Notes: generated by a model from the letters alone, not told the origin. 64,000 bases of DNA from Flavobacteriales bacterium (GCA_020630395.1 JAHDBM010000004.1:20701-84700), one strand, 5' to 3'; positions 17,027 to 26,215 are shown, counted from the first letter of the stretch. Translations and numbers: made by a program.

Positions 17027-17416
17027 ATGTGTTTTTCTAAATTAATTACTTGTTTTGCTGCTGTTATTATGTTGTTTGGATGTTCAAAAGGAGATAATTA
17101 TTGTGAGCCTCCCGAGCAGATAGAAGGATTTTTATCAATTCAGTATTATAATACGTCTAGCCGAAAGGTAAGAGTAGAATTAAAGTATAATCAGCTGTTT
17201 AACAATGATCAAAAAAATACACTTTTTAGTTTTAGCACACCAGATGTTTTTGAAAACCCTAGAGGAGATTATCAAGAAATTATCTTAGGGACTAAATATT
17301 ACGAATACCAATTAAAAGATCCTACTTCTCCGCCAGATTCTGTGAAAATTACAGCTTATGCATTTAACGATTGTGGTGAAAGTAATTGTGTGTCAACTTG
17401 GTTAAGGTATCTATAA
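17027..17416 (+). CDS. Small lipoprotein of unknown function
   Basis: A 129-residue protein with an N-terminal hydrophobic stretch and the lipobox L-F-G-C-S (Cys19), so it is probably anchored by lipid. The mature part is beta-rich with five further cysteines (for example Y-C-E-P-P and D-C-G-E-S-N-C-V-S), which could form disulfides. No family recognised. Its stop overlaps by 6 bases the stop of the convergent repeat-protein gene. It is divergent from the 471-residue barrel gene and probably has its own promoter in the 112-base gap. Confidence 0.65.
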   Translation: MCFSKLITCFAAVIMLFGCSKGDNYCEPPEQIEGFLSIQYYNTSSRKVRVELKYNQLFNNDQKNTLFSFSTPDVFENPRGDYQEIILGTKYYEYQLKDPTSPPDSVKITAYAFNDCGESNCVSTWLRYL

Positions 17417-17935
17417 GTTTATTAAGTGTATAATACTCATAAATTGTTTCATGGAGGTAACTCCATCAGTTGTATACTTTATATTAAATACACTTTCTGA
17501 ATCACCTGTGTAAATTTTGTTATCAGCTAAGGTGAAAAGACAATTAAACGTGCTTTCGGAGTCTCCTTTGTAGATTTTATCACTGGTAAAAGTATATAAG
17601 CAGTTAAAGGTACTTTCAGAATCACCTTGATATATTTTATCGTCTGTTATAGTATAAGCACAATCAAAGGTGCTTTCGGAATCTCCATTGTATATTTTAT
17701 CATCTGCTATGGTGTATATACAATCAAAAGTGCTTTCGGAATTACCTTTATATATCTTTGAATTAGCCAAAGTATACAAACAATTAAAATTGCTTTCAGA
17801 ATCTCCTTTATATATTTTGTCGTCTGTTATAGTATATATGCAATCGAATGTACTCTCTGAGTTTCCTTTGTAAATTTTTACTTGTGTAAATACAAAGGAA
17901 GGTATAAAAATGAGTAGTAATACTATATTTTTCAT
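17411..17935 (-). CDS. Exported 20-residue tandem-repeat protein
   Basis: A 174-residue protein with a signal peptide ending near V-F-T-Q. The mature chain is seven nearly perfect 20-residue repeats of the form K-I-Y-x-G-D/N-S-E-S-x-F-x-C-x-Y-T-x-x-D-x; the central Cys is present in six of them and missing in the last. The regular Tyr and Phe spacing suggests a small beta-hairpin stack, solenoid or propeller. Similar K-I-Y-K-G-x-S repeat proteins occur in other Flavobacteria, but their role is unknown to me. The high similarity between repeats suggests recent expansion. Confidence 0.75.
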   Translation of the reverse strand: MKNIVLLLIFIPSFVFTQVKIYKGNSESTFDCIYTITDDKIYKGDSESNFNCLYTLANSKIYKGNSESTFDCIYTIADDKIYNGDSESTFDCAYTITDDKIYQGDSESTFNCLYTFTSDKIYKGDSESTFNCLFTLADNKIYTGDSESVFNIKYTTDGVTSMKQFMSIIHLINL

Positions 17936-17964
17936 GGATAGTTTTAATAAATTACTCCAAACGA

Positions 17965-19656
17965 TTACTTAGCGTTATATACCCAAGCATTTAATTTTTT
18001 TTCTGATTTAAAATTATTAGCATCTGATCTTGATTTGAAATTTTCTACATATACCATGTGTAAGTCTTTCACTGAATTATATAAGATTTTAGCATCATAT
18101 CCTCTTTGCTTCATTAATCCTTTTCTTCTTTTGGCGTTACTAGGACTTCTAAATGAACCTGTAACAACTAAATATCCTTTTATAGAGCTTGATTCTTTAG
18201 TAGCTATTGTTTCTTTTTTCTTTGTATTAGAAGATTTTTTTGAAGGTGCAGTCGTTTTTTTCTTCTCGGTTAAAGATTTACTTTTAATTTCTTTGCTAAC
18301 CGTTTTTTCTTTTGAAGTTTTCTTGTTAGTTGTTATGCTTTTAGATTTTGCAACAACTTTCTTTTCTACTTTCTCAACTGTTCTGTCTTCTCCTTTCATT
18401 GCCATTAGTTCGGCAATTTCTCTTAATGTTAAGGCTTGATTTTTATCGGCTTCCTTTTTTGTTTTTTCTTTTCCCTTGCTAATATAATCGTAGCTTAAAA
18501 ATTTAAAAGGAAGATCTTTTCCTTTATTGGCTATTAAGTCGGGCATTTCATCATCATAATAAGTGTCATGAAAAACCATTATCCTACCTGTATAGCATGC
18601 TACCCATATATTTTTAGTAGCATCATCAAATGTTATACCTATTGGTTTTGAGTTCGTCCTGCTTTCATCTACAACAGTCATTGTTTTAGTGTCGACTTTA
18701 GATAATCTATTACTAGAGTAATTTACAACATATAAAAACTTACCGTCTTCAGATAGAATCATAGACCTAGGATTGCTACCCGTTTTAATGACTGTTTTTT
18801 CATAAGTATCAAGATCAATACGAACTACTTTTCCTTCATTGTTAATAGAAACGTATAAATACTTGTCATCAGGTGAAATACAAATATGTCTTGGTCCCCT
18901 TCCAACATTTTTGATCCAAGATACTGTGTAGTTATAAAGATTAATTTTAGCTATTTTATTAGAGCCCATTATCGCAACATAAGCATATGTGCTTTTGCTG
19001 TTTACTTCTATACCTCTAGGTAACCTTCCAAGTTTTATTCGTTTTATTTCTTTGTTTGTTTCTGTACTAATAACACTTAAATCTCCACTAGTCCAGTTTG
19101 TAACAAGTACTAACTTGTTATCTGGTGTTGCTGCAAGATATTTAGGTACAGAACCAACTTTAATAACATCTTCTAGATCATACGTCTTGGTGTTTATTTT
19201 ATAGACATAACTTTTATCATATTTTTTACCAGTACAACCATCACAACCTGGTTTGTTAAATTCGTATTTAGAACCACCTCTCATTTCATAATTAGAAACC
19301 CAAGCATATTTACCATCATGACTAAAAGCACATTCTACTGGTGCTCCTTTGTAGGTTCCTTTGTATTTATCTTCTCCGTAGTCGCTTAGTTTAACTTTAT
19401 CAGATATGGTTTTAACCAATTTGTATGATCTGTCGTATACAGTTACTGTATGTCTATACATCATGTTTTGAGCAAAAAACACTCCGTTTTTATTATGCAC
19501 AATAGATTTTGGGGAGATTTTCCCTTTAATTGTTTTAATGTGATTTAAGTGTTGTGTTTTCTCTTTTTTTTCTGGAGGATCACTTGAAAAACCCTTAACA
19601 ATAAAAAGCAAAGAGAACAGAAATAATATGATGCTTTTTTGTGTTGATAAATACAC
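17965..19656 (-). CDS. YncE-like beta-propeller protein with C-terminal SPOR domain
   Basis: A 563-residue exported protein starting at GTG; an in-frame stop 6 bases upstream excludes a longer form. After the signal peptide, about residues 40-380 contain repeated S-x-D-x-K-Y-x-Y-V-S/A-x blades of the YncE/lactonase-type propeller (P-R-G-I-E-V, P-R-H-I-C-I-S-P-D-D-K-Y-L-Y-V-S). A Lys/Ser/Thr-rich linker covers about 395-490, and the C-terminal 70 residues form a SPOR domain, which in other proteins binds denuded peptidoglycan at the division septum. The combination suggests a propeller tethered to the cell wall. It follows another propeller-like gene by 6 bases. Confidence 0.82.
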   Translation of the reverse strand: MYLSTQKSIILFLFSLLFIVKGFSSDPPEKKEKTQHLNHIKTIKGKISPKSIVHNKNGVFFAQNMMYRHTVTVYDRSYKLVKTISDKVKLSDYGEDKYKGTYKGAPVECAFSHDGKYAWVSNYEMRGGSKYEFNKPGCDGCTGKKYDKSYVYKINTKTYDLEDVIKVGSVPKYLAATPDNKLVLVTNWTSGDLSVISTETNKEIKRIKLGRLPRGIEVNSKSTYAYVAIMGSNKIAKINLYNYTVSWIKNVGRGPRHICISPDDKYLYVSINNEGKVVRIDLDTYEKTVIKTGSNPRSMILSEDGKFLYVVNYSSNRLSKVDTKTMTVVDESRTNSKPIGITFDDATKNIWVACYTGRIMVFHDTYYDDEMPDLIANKGKDLPFKFLSYDYISKGKEKTKKEADKNQALTLREIAELMAMKGEDRTVEKVEKKVVAKSKSITTNKKTSKEKTVSKEIKSKSLTEKKKTTAPSKKSSNTKKKETIATKESSSIKGYLVVTGSFRSPSNAKRRKGLMKQRGYDAKILYNSVKDLHMVYVENFKSRSDANNFKSEKKLNAWVYNAK

Positions 19657-19662
19657 GGCTTT

Positions 19663-20448
19663 TTACTCTAAAGTTAGTTTGGTTAATGATTTAAGTGTTT
19701 GAAGATAGATGTTTGATTCATAAACATCAAACCCTATGATAGAATCTTTTGAACTATAAATTGTTGAATGATCAAAAGATTGAAGATTATATGATTGTAT
19801 TTTTTTTCCATTTGCGTATACAAGGCTGTTGTTTTGGAGTTTAACCATTGTAGCATCTTTTAGAGATGTTTTTTTTATAAAATTGCCAAAAATATCGAAA
19901 TGTAAAAGCCCATTAGAAGGATCAAAAAGGTAGATTGTTTCATTCTTTTCGAATAATTGAGTAGGGTTTAGTTCAAGATTTAATAATTGACCAATGTTTT
20001 CAAATTCGTTAATAACCTCCAAATTTCGATCTACTTTTAATAAAGATTGGTTGTTTATGCTGTACATCCAAAAGGCATTATCTCTACTAGAAAAACAAAC
20101 TAAGTCAATCCATTCAAAATAATCTCCAAGAGCCAATTTATTGGTTTCTGCCAGCATATTATCTAACAAGGTTATTTGCTGTTGATCTTTGTAAAAAACA
20201 ATTGTTTGTAAGGCATTTTTAGTATCAATACTGTATATAGAACCATTGTTCCAATAAGAATAGTCGACTATTTTTTTCCCGTTCGCATCATATTTAATAA
20301 TACTATTATCAGCTATTTGATAAATTTTACCAAGCTGATCTACTTTAATAAGATTAGCTTTTACTTCTTTTTGCCATTTAACAACTGGGTTATTAAATAA
20401 GGTAAAGGAAGTTAATAGAAAGGAAAGGATAAAAAGATTACTCTTCAT
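19663..20448 (-). CDS. Exported propeller-like protein of unknown function
   Basis: I choose the ATG at 20448, which gives a 261-residue protein with signal peptide (M-K-S-N-L-F-I-L-S-F-L-L). The longer frame from 20511 lies mostly inside hflX. The mature chain has repeated short beta segments of the type I-Y-x-I-D-T-K and I-Y-L-F-D-P-S-N-G that look like blades of a beta-propeller or quinoprotein-like fold. It overlaps the end of hflX by 11 bases and is followed 6 bases later by the YncE/SPOR gene, so all are probably one operon. No named family recognised. Confidence 0.65.
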   Translation of the reverse strand: MKSNLFILSFLLTSFTLFNNPVVKWQKEVKANLIKVDQLGKIYQIADNSIIKYDANGKKIVDYSYWNNGSIYSIDTKNALQTIVFYKDQQQITLLDNMLAETNKLALGDYFEWIDLVCFSSRDNAFWMYSINNQSLLKVDRNLEVINEFENIGQLLNLELNPTQLFEKNETIYLFDPSNGLLHFDIFGNFIKKTSLKDATMVKLQNNSLVYANGKKIQSYNLQSFDHSTIYSSKDSIIGFDVYESNIYLQTLKSLTKLTLE

Positions 20449-21655
20449 AGTTTTGATAGAGAAAATCATTGTAAGGGAATCGGGTAATATGTATTTCCTT
20501 AATTTGATCATATAGTTTCTTTCTTAACTCATCAATATTGGCCTTTTCATGCGCAGATATAAAGACTACATTGCTTTCGTTCATTTTAGACATCCAAGAT
20601 TTTTGTAAATCTTCGAGTGTATCATTTTCTCTAGTTCTAGGAGTTAAATCATCCTCTTCTTTTTCAATAAACGTATAAGCATCTATTTTATTAAATACTA
20701 AGATAGTTGGTTTGTCTAAAGTTTCGATCTCTCTTAACGTTTGGTTAACTGTGTTGTAATGATCTTCAAAGCATTTGTGAGAGATATCTAATACATGAAT
20801 TAACACATCAGCCTCTCTCACTTCATCTAGAGTAGATTTAAAAGATTCTACTAATTGAGGTGGTAATTTTCTAATAAATCCAACAGTATCAGAAAGTAAA
20901 AAAGGAATGTTCTGTACCGTTACTTTTCTAACAGTTGTGTCAAGCGTAGCAAACAGTTTATTTTCGGCAAAAACATTAGTTTTACTAATGAGATTCATAA
21001 TAGTAGATTTACCAACATTGGTATATCCAACTAGTGCGGCTCTAACCAGTTTACCTCTATTTTGTCTCTGTGTATTTTTTTGCTTGTCAATTTTTACAAG
21101 CTTTTTTTTAAGTTTGGCTATTTTGTCTTTAATAATACGTCTATCGGTTTCAATTTGTGTTTCACCTGGACCTCTCATTCCAATTCCTCCCTTTTGTCTT
21201 TCTAAGTGAGTCCACATTCTGGTTAGTCTAGGAAGCAAATATTGATATTGGGCTAATTCAACTTGAGTTTTAGCATCAGCAGTTTGAGCTCTACTTGCAA
21301 AAATATCGAGTATGAGGTTACTTCGGTCTAATACTTTGCATTCCATTGCTCGTTCAATATTTCTAATTTGAGATGGCGATAGTTCATCATCAAAAATGAC
21401 CATATCGATATCGTTATTATCGCGATAGTCAATAATGTCTTGAAGTTTACCAGAGCCAACAAATGTTTTAGGGTTAGGGAATTCTAACTTTTGAACAAAT
21501 CGTTTTACTGTTTTTGCACCAGCAGTTTCAGCAAGAAATGCCAATTCATCAAGGTATTCTGCAACTTCTTCTTCAGTTTGAGCTTTAGTTACAACACCAA
21601 CTAACACACATGTTTCAATTAGCTTATCAGTGTGGTTATATCGTTCGTTTCCCAT
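20438..21655 (-). CDS. hflX: GTPase HflX (ribosome-splitting)
   Basis: A 405-residue protein. The N-terminal HflX domain has the typical G-S-G-K segment (K-T-F-V-G-S-G-K-L) and D-D-E-L-S-P-S-Q-x-R-N-I-E near residues 100-112. A helical linker contains G-G-I-G-M-R-G-P-G-E-T-Q-I-E-T-D-R-R. The GTPase domain has G-Y-T-N-V-G-K-S-T (P-loop), D-T-V-G-F-I-R-K-L-P and N-K-I-D. HflX binds the 50S subunit and splits stalled or hibernating ribosomes under heat stress. The metallo-hydrolase gene lies 2 bases upstream and the propeller-like gene overlaps its end. Confidence 0.97.
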   Translation of the reverse strand: MGNERYNHTDKLIETCVLVGVVTKAQTEEEVAEYLDELAFLAETAGAKTVKRFVQKLEFPNPKTFVGSGKLQDIIDYRDNNDIDMVIFDDELSPSQIRNIERAMECKVLDRSNLILDIFASRAQTADAKTQVELAQYQYLLPRLTRMWTHLERQKGGIGMRGPGETQIETDRRIIKDKIAKLKKKLVKIDKQKNTQRQNRGKLVRAALVGYTNVGKSTIMNLISKTNVFAENKLFATLDTTVRKVTVQNIPFLLSDTVGFIRKLPPQLVESFKSTLDEVREADVLIHVLDISHKCFEDHYNTVNQTLREIETLDKPTILVFNKIDAYTFIEKEEDDLTPRTRENDTLEDLQKSWMSKMNESNVVFISAHEKANIDELRKKLYDQIKEIHITRFPYNDFLYQNYEE

Positions 21656-21657
21656 AA

Positions 21658-22296
21658 TTAAGTTAAGAAAGGATTGTGTTTTTTTTCATTTCCAATAGTG
21701 GTTTCTGGGCCATGACCACAATATACAGTATATTCATCTGGTAAAGTAAAGAGTTGTTCTTTAATACTGTTAATTAAGGTGTCGAAATCACCTCCAGGTA
21801 AATCGGTTCTACCTATACTGCCATTAAATAAGCAATCTCCATTAATAACGAATTGCTCTGCATGAGAAATAAAGACAACATGACCAGGAGCATGACCAGG
21901 AACAAATCTAATTTCTAAGGTAGTGTTGCCAAATGAAAGTCCTTGTTCTAAATTGAAAAAATTATCAGGCTTTGAAGGGTTAAAATTTGAAAAGCCATAC
22001 ATAGGAGCATAGCTTGGTACTCTTGCTAATGTTTCTTCATCTTGTTTACAAATCGTTAAAGGAATGTTAAAGTATTCTTTGATGGCATTATTTCCAAATA
22101 CATGGTCAATATGGCTATGAGTACTGGCAATAGTAGTTGGCTTAAGATTTTTACTCTCAATAAAATCAATTAATTCTTGTTCCTCATGTTTTTCATAGCA
22201 ACCAGGGTCCACAATAATGCATGAATTAGTTTCGTCATAGATAACATACGTGTTTTCTTGGAAGGGGTTAAAAACAATTTTTTTTACAGTAACCAT
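21658..22296 (-). CDS. MBL-fold metallo-hydrolase (glyoxalase II-like)
   Basis: A 212-residue cytosolic protein of the metallo-beta-lactamase fold. The metal-binding motif T-H-S-H-I-D-H gives His60, His62, Asp64 and His65. Further ligands are H-A-P-G-H (second His), N-G-D-C-L-F and Y-C-G-H-G-P near the C-terminus. The architecture fits short hydroxyacylglutathione hydrolase-like or generic thioester hydrolases; the natural substrate cannot be told. Only 2 bases separate it from hflX, so it probably leads that operon. Confidence 0.9.
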   Translation of the reverse strand: MVTVKKIVFNPFQENTYVIYDETNSCIIVDPGCYEKHEEQELIDFIESKNLKPTTIASTHSHIDHVFGNNAIKEYFNIPLTICKQDEETLARVPSYAPMYGFSNFNPSKPDNFFNLEQGLSFGNTTLEIRFVPGHAPGHVVFISHAEQFVINGDCLFNGSIGRTDLPGGDFDTLINSIKEQLFTLPDEYTVYCGHGPETTIGNEKKHNPFLT

Positions 22297-22405
22297 ATTA
22301 AACCTTTTACGTAAATATTAAGTCAAAGCGAATATACTCTAATTAAAAGTTTTGGAGTATATTGGTAAACAGGATAGTTTATTTTTTTAACATAACGCAC
22401 TGTAT

Positions 22406-23305
22406 ATGAATGTAAAAATTAAAAAAACGGGAATTATTTTATTATTAGTTCCATTGTTTTTTGCTTGTAAAAAACAAACAATTACCACTCATGAAAATTT
22501 AATTGTAGATGGAAATACCCCTCCTCCATATGAAGGTGTGTCTACAACTCAAATTAATGTATATGTAGATAAATTACATATTGATATATTGGGCTTACAG
22601 GCTAATAATACTGATCTAAATACTTTTTCATCTTATTTAAAACAACAACAGCTATCTGAAGCTGCAAGAGATTCTGTAATCAATGTTTTATTAGCAAAAG
22701 ACGAATATTATGACAGATTGTTTAGTTCGTTAAGCAGCAGAATGTTGGAGAGCTTAAATAAATTTGAAATCAAACAAGAAGAGTTAAGTTATGATTTTAT
22801 TGCCCAATACTTGTATAGCATACAAGATACATTAAATGCACAAATTGTTGAAGTTGAGCGGGATAAATTCGCTTTTTTACATGATTGTGACTCATTATAT
22901 AGGGTAGGAGCTATAACGTTAAATCAATTTTATAAGGCGTTTTGTGATAATGAAGCTTATGATGAGATAAACATGGGGAGCTTTAACTTTGCAGTTTCTT
23001 GTTTCGAGAACTATTTCTTTAGAGCACCAACTGTAGATGAAGGAGAAAATGGGAAGAAGATGTGTGATGGGGAATCAGTCCCTATGTTGCATGGAGATGG
23101 AAATAGTAAGGAAGATTTTATGAACTTGATTATTAATTCTGATGAGTTTTATCAAGGATTAGTCATTGAAAATTACACCTTATTTTTAGCTAGAAAACCA
23201 ACATCTTACGAAACGTTTGTGGGGACGCAAATAGTGAAAACAGGAAATGATTTAAAAGCGCTAAAAAGATCCATTTTGCGTGGTGATGAATATGCTGGGT
23301 TTTAA
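22406..23305 (+). CDS. Lipoprotein with DUF1553-like C-terminal segment (first gene of export cluster)
   Basis: A 299-residue lipoprotein (lipobox F-F-A-C at about residue 21). The body is helical. The C-terminal 60 residues contain N-S-D-E-F-Y-Q-G, then L-F-L-A-R-K-P-T-S-Y-E, and end L-K-R-S-I-L-R-G-D-E-Y-A-G-F. This resembles the R-x-P-T-x-x-E ... S-x-E-F/Y ending of DUF1553 (PSD1) proteins. The next gene ends in the same way, so the two look paralogous. It is probably in the outer membrane or at the periplasmic face. The full DUF1553 domain is not present; the link is my inference. Confidence 0.6.
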   Translation: MNVKIKKTGIILLLVPLFFACKKQTITTHENLIVDGNTPPPYEGVSTTQINVYVDKLHIDILGLQANNTDLNTFSSYLKQQQLSEAARDSVINVLLAKDEYYDRLFSSLSSRMLESLNKFEIKQEELSYDFIAQYLYSIQDTLNAQIVEVERDKFAFLHDCDSLYRVGAITLNQFYKAFCDNEAYDEINMGSFNFAVSCFENYFFRAPTVDEGENGKKMCDGESVPMLHGDGNSKEDFMNLIINSDEFYQGLVIENYTLFLARKPTSYETFVGTQIVKTGNDLKALKRSILRGDEYAGF

Positions 23306-23345
23306 ATCCTTTAATAGAATGAATTATACAATTAAAAATAGCTAA

Positions 23346-23855
23346 ATGAAGAATTTAATAATATTAATAATTACATCATTCTTAATCTTTGGCGTTTCTT
23401 GTAAAAAGAAAATTGAAGAACAAGTGGTATATGATAATGTAATTTATGATATAGATAATGTTGAGGTATATTCATCTAATGCTCAAAAAACGAAACAAAA
23501 ATCGCCAGAGCTATTAATCTCCATTATGTATGCCGATTTATATAATCAAGGAATATCTACAACAGAATTATTAGAAGTAGCTGAAATTTACTTAGCCACA
23601 GGAGATAAAACCATGTTTAATGAGCTAATTTTTAGTCACTTTTTTAAAGCTCCTGCAGCTGTAGTTCCAACTGATGCCCAAATGAGAGCTGATATAGATC
23701 AGTTTGTTGATGATACTTATATTAGATTTTTTCAAAGACACCCATCTGAATATGAGAAACACTATGTAACAAATTTAATTACAAATGATGCAGCAGTTAC
23801 AGTAGAAAACGTATACACATCTTTTGTGTTAGCAAATGAATATTTCTTTTACTAA
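23346..23855 (+). CDS. Second lipoprotein with DUF1553-like ending
   Basis: A 169-residue lipoprotein (lipobox V-S-C-K at about residue 19). The C-terminus has Y-I-R-F-F-Q-R-H-P-S-E-Y-E and ends S-F-V-L-A-N-E-Y-F-F-Y, parallel to the ending of the previous gene (R-K-P-T-S-Y-E ... G-D-E-Y-A-G-F). It lies 40 bases after that gene and 20 bases before the Tat-exported phosphatase-like gene, consistent with one transcript. No named family assigned with certainty; the motif suggests a shortened PSD1-type partner protein. Confidence 0.6.
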   Translation: MKNLIILIITSFLIFGVSCKKKIEEQVVYDNVIYDIDNVEVYSSNAQKTKQKSPELLISIMYADLYNQGISTTELLEVAEIYLATGDKTMFNELIFSHFFKAPAAVVPTDAQMRADIDQFVDDTYIRFFQRHPSEYEKHYVTNLITNDAAVTVENVYTSFVLANEYFFY

Positions 23856-23875
23856 CGGATAAAACTTTATTAGAA

Positions 23876-25204
23876 ATGAAAAGAAGAGATTTTATAAAAA
23901 AAGCAGGATTAACGACAGCAGGTGTGTTTGCTGCGCCTTATATTTTACCCTCTGGAATGTTATTTGCTCCAACTGGGACACGCTTAGCTAATCATGTGGT
24001 ATTTGTCTTGTTTGGTGGAGGTATTAGGAATCAAGAAGCAGTAAAGCAAATGTATATTGCCGACCAAGGCTTTGGAGTTACGGGAAATGTAATGAATAAC
24101 ATGCTAACTGGAGCAGCACCATCTAGTAATATTGTGTATAATCAATGGGCACCCATTTTAGGTAGTTCAATACAAAGTCAAGGGGTTGTTTTTCCCGAGA
24201 TGAGATATACCCAAGGCCCAACAGGTCATTATAATGGGCACACTGTTGCCATGACAGGAAATTATACTGAAACAGGATTAAACTTAAATATTAATCCAGA
24301 GCATCCTACAATATTTGAATATTATAGGAAACATAATAGTCCTTCACAAACCGCTCTAAATGCTTGGTGGTTATCAGAAGGGTTAGGGCCATACCCATCA
24401 CTTAATTACAGTCAGCACGAATTGTATGGAGCTACTTATGGCGCAAACTACATGAGGCCAAATAGTATTTTTGGAGGTAAGGGACCAGATTATTTAACGG
24501 ATGCATCAGTATATCAACCAGATGATGTTACTCGTATAGAAAACATGAAAAATTTCTTTGATGTTAATTTCGATAAAACAGCAGATGATTTACCAGGTGT
24601 AATTAATACAAGAGCAGATAAAGAGGCGATAAAGGATATGATTGTAGATGTATTAAACAATCCTACTACGTTAGATTATGCAAAACCATCAAGTGCTGGA
24701 TTTAATGAATTGACAGGAGATTTAATAAATATTACTGCTGCATGGAAAGTGTTAGATACTTTTAAGCCTGAGTTAACCGTTATTAATACGTTTAACTTAG
24801 ATGTATGCCATAGTAACTTTTCAGGTTATATTCAAAACTTACATAAAGCTGATTATGGAGTTGGTTGGTTATGGGATAAGATCCAAAATGATCCTGTTTT
24901 AGCTAATGACACGGTTATGATTTGTATGCCAGAACATGGTAGGAATTCCCAGCCAAATAATCTATTAGATGCTAATGGATTAGCAGCTTACGATCATACA
25001 AGTGATGCAAATTCTAGGGAATTATTTTCATTAATAGTAGGCCCTCCAGGAGTAATTAAGCAAAATCAAAGTTTTGGTACAGCTGGAAGCCCAGTAGGAG
25101 AAAGTATTGATATAGTGCCAACAATAGCACACATATTAGGTTTTGAAGACCAAATCCCATCAGGATTACTTCCAGGTAGAATTTTAACAGAAGCATTTAT
25201 ATAA
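23876..25204 (+). CDS. Tat-exported alkaline-phosphatase superfamily protein (DUF1501/sulfatase-like)
   Basis: A 442-residue protein with a twin-arginine signal (M-K-R-R-D-F-I-K-K-A-G) and A-G-V-F-A-A-P-Y-I-L-P. The core resembles the alkaline phosphatase/sulfatase fold as found in DUF1501 proteins: H-Y-N-G-H-T-V-A-M-T-G-N-Y near residue 120, D-V-C-H-S-N-F, M-P-E-H-G-R-N at about 350 and I-D-I-V-P-T-I-A-H-I-L-G near the end, which supply His, Asp and Glu residues for metal sites. A nucleophile is not certain. It is probably periplasmic, folded before export, and could use the TatA encoded at 54543. The flanking genes encode lipoproteins and a haem-motif protein. Confidence 0.75.
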   Translation: MKRRDFIKKAGLTTAGVFAAPYILPSGMLFAPTGTRLANHVVFVLFGGGIRNQEAVKQMYIADQGFGVTGNVMNNMLTGAAPSSNIVYNQWAPILGSSIQSQGVVFPEMRYTQGPTGHYNGHTVAMTGNYTETGLNLNINPEHPTIFEYYRKHNSPSQTALNAWWLSEGLGPYPSLNYSQHELYGATYGANYMRPNSIFGGKGPDYLTDASVYQPDDVTRIENMKNFFDVNFDKTADDLPGVINTRADKEAIKDMIVDVLNNPTTLDYAKPSSAGFNELTGDLINITAAWKVLDTFKPELTVINTFNLDVCHSNFSGYIQNLHKADYGVGWLWDKIQNDPVLANDTVMICMPEHGRNSQPNNLLDANGLAAYDHTSDANSRELFSLIVGPPGVIKQNQSFGTAGSPVGESIDIVPTIAHILGFEDQIPSGLLPGRILTEAFI

Positions 25205-25214
25205 TTAGGCGATT

Positions 25215-26204
25215 ATGAGTTTAAATAGACTTAAAATAATAGGCGTTATTTTATTAGGGGTGTTTGTATTACTACAATCCTGTAAAAAAGAAGTAACACG
25301 TGTTGAGGCAACAGCCCCATCTAATCCATTTGATGGTATTGATTATGGAAATGACCCTGATGCTATACCTGTAGATTCGACTAGCTATTTAGGATTACAT
25401 AAATTTATTTTTGCAAAAAAATGTGCAGTACCTGCATGTCATGACGGAGCTTTTGAGCCAGATTTTAGAACAGTAGTTGGTTCTTATAACAATTTAGTTT
25501 ATCATAATGTAGTAAAGAATAACGCGACTAATGACTTTACATATAGAGTAATTCCTGGAGATACAGCTTTGTCATGGTTGCATGAGCGAGTAACAACAGA
25601 TGATGCTACCTTAGGTAAAATGCCACTTTATGATGTAATGAGCGATCATGAGGTAGAACAAATTGAAACATGGATTTTAAATGGAGCAAAAGATGTTTTT
25701 GATATTGCTCCTAATCTTCCAAATTTACAACCAAGTAGTGGTGGAGTGCTAGCTTATTTAAATGATACTTCAGGAATAAGATTAGATACTGCTAGAGATA
25801 ATGTTATTTCTCCTATGAAATTACCACCTAGCTCTACAGTTCAATTGTGGTTTTTAATGTATGATACCGATTTGCAAGGTAATTTTATACCTGGGTTTGG
25901 TTTAACCCATAATAAAATTAAGATATCGGATCATCCTTTTGATTTTACTGGTGTTACAGATAATAATATGACCTTATTATCACCTGCTGCCCCTGCTATG
26001 TTGCCAATTCCATTTACTCCAGGGTCATCTCAGTTAGCCCCTTTTTATCATTCCTACACGATTAATACGGGTAATTTTACCCCAGGTAGAACATATTATA
26101 TTAGAGTTTATGTTCAAGATGCGAATCATACATCTCCAACCGAAATTCCAGAGAACGGATCGCAGGTTTATTTTACAACATACTATGCATTCATAGTTCA
26201 ATAA
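25215..26204 (+). CDS. Lipoprotein with cytochrome c-like domain (CX4CH)
   Basis: A 329-residue lipoprotein (lipobox L-L-Q-S-C, Cys23). Residues about 62-160 resemble a small cytochrome c domain. The haem-like motif reads C-A-V-P-A-C-H, so the cysteines (70 and 75) are four residues apart instead of two, with His76. Met136 in G-K-M-P-L-Y is followed by S-D-H-E-V-E-Q-I-E-T-W-I-L-N-G-A, the usual end of such domains and a possible distal ligand. The C-terminal 150 residues are beta-rich. Similar CX4CH lipoproteins occur in Bacteroidota, but haem attachment is not assured. It follows the phosphatase-like gene by 10 bases. Confidence 0.7.
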   Translation: MSLNRLKIIGVILLGVFVLLQSCKKEVTRVEATAPSNPFDGIDYGNDPDAIPVDSTSYLGLHKFIFAKKCAVPACHDGAFEPDFRTVVGSYNNLVYHNVVKNNATNDFTYRVIPGDTALSWLHERVTTDDATLGKMPLYDVMSDHEVEQIETWILNGAKDVFDIAPNLPNLQPSSGGVLAYLNDTSGIRLDTARDNVISPMKLPPSSTVQLWFLMYDTDLQGNFIPGFGLTHNKIKISDHPFDFTGVTDNNMTLLSPAAPAMLPIPFTPGSSQLAPFYHSYTINTGNFTPGRTYYIRVYVQDANHTSPTEIPENGSQVYFTTYYAFIVQ

Positions 26205-26215
26205 TTTATCGTTTT

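Noticed and set aside
17460-17880. 60-base periodic repeats resembling CRISPR
   Set aside because: They are in-frame 20-residue protein repeats with codon-level variation and no cas genes.
20449-20511. Longer start for the propeller-like gene at 19663
   Set aside because: It would put 21 extra residues before a clear signal peptide and increase overlap with hflX.
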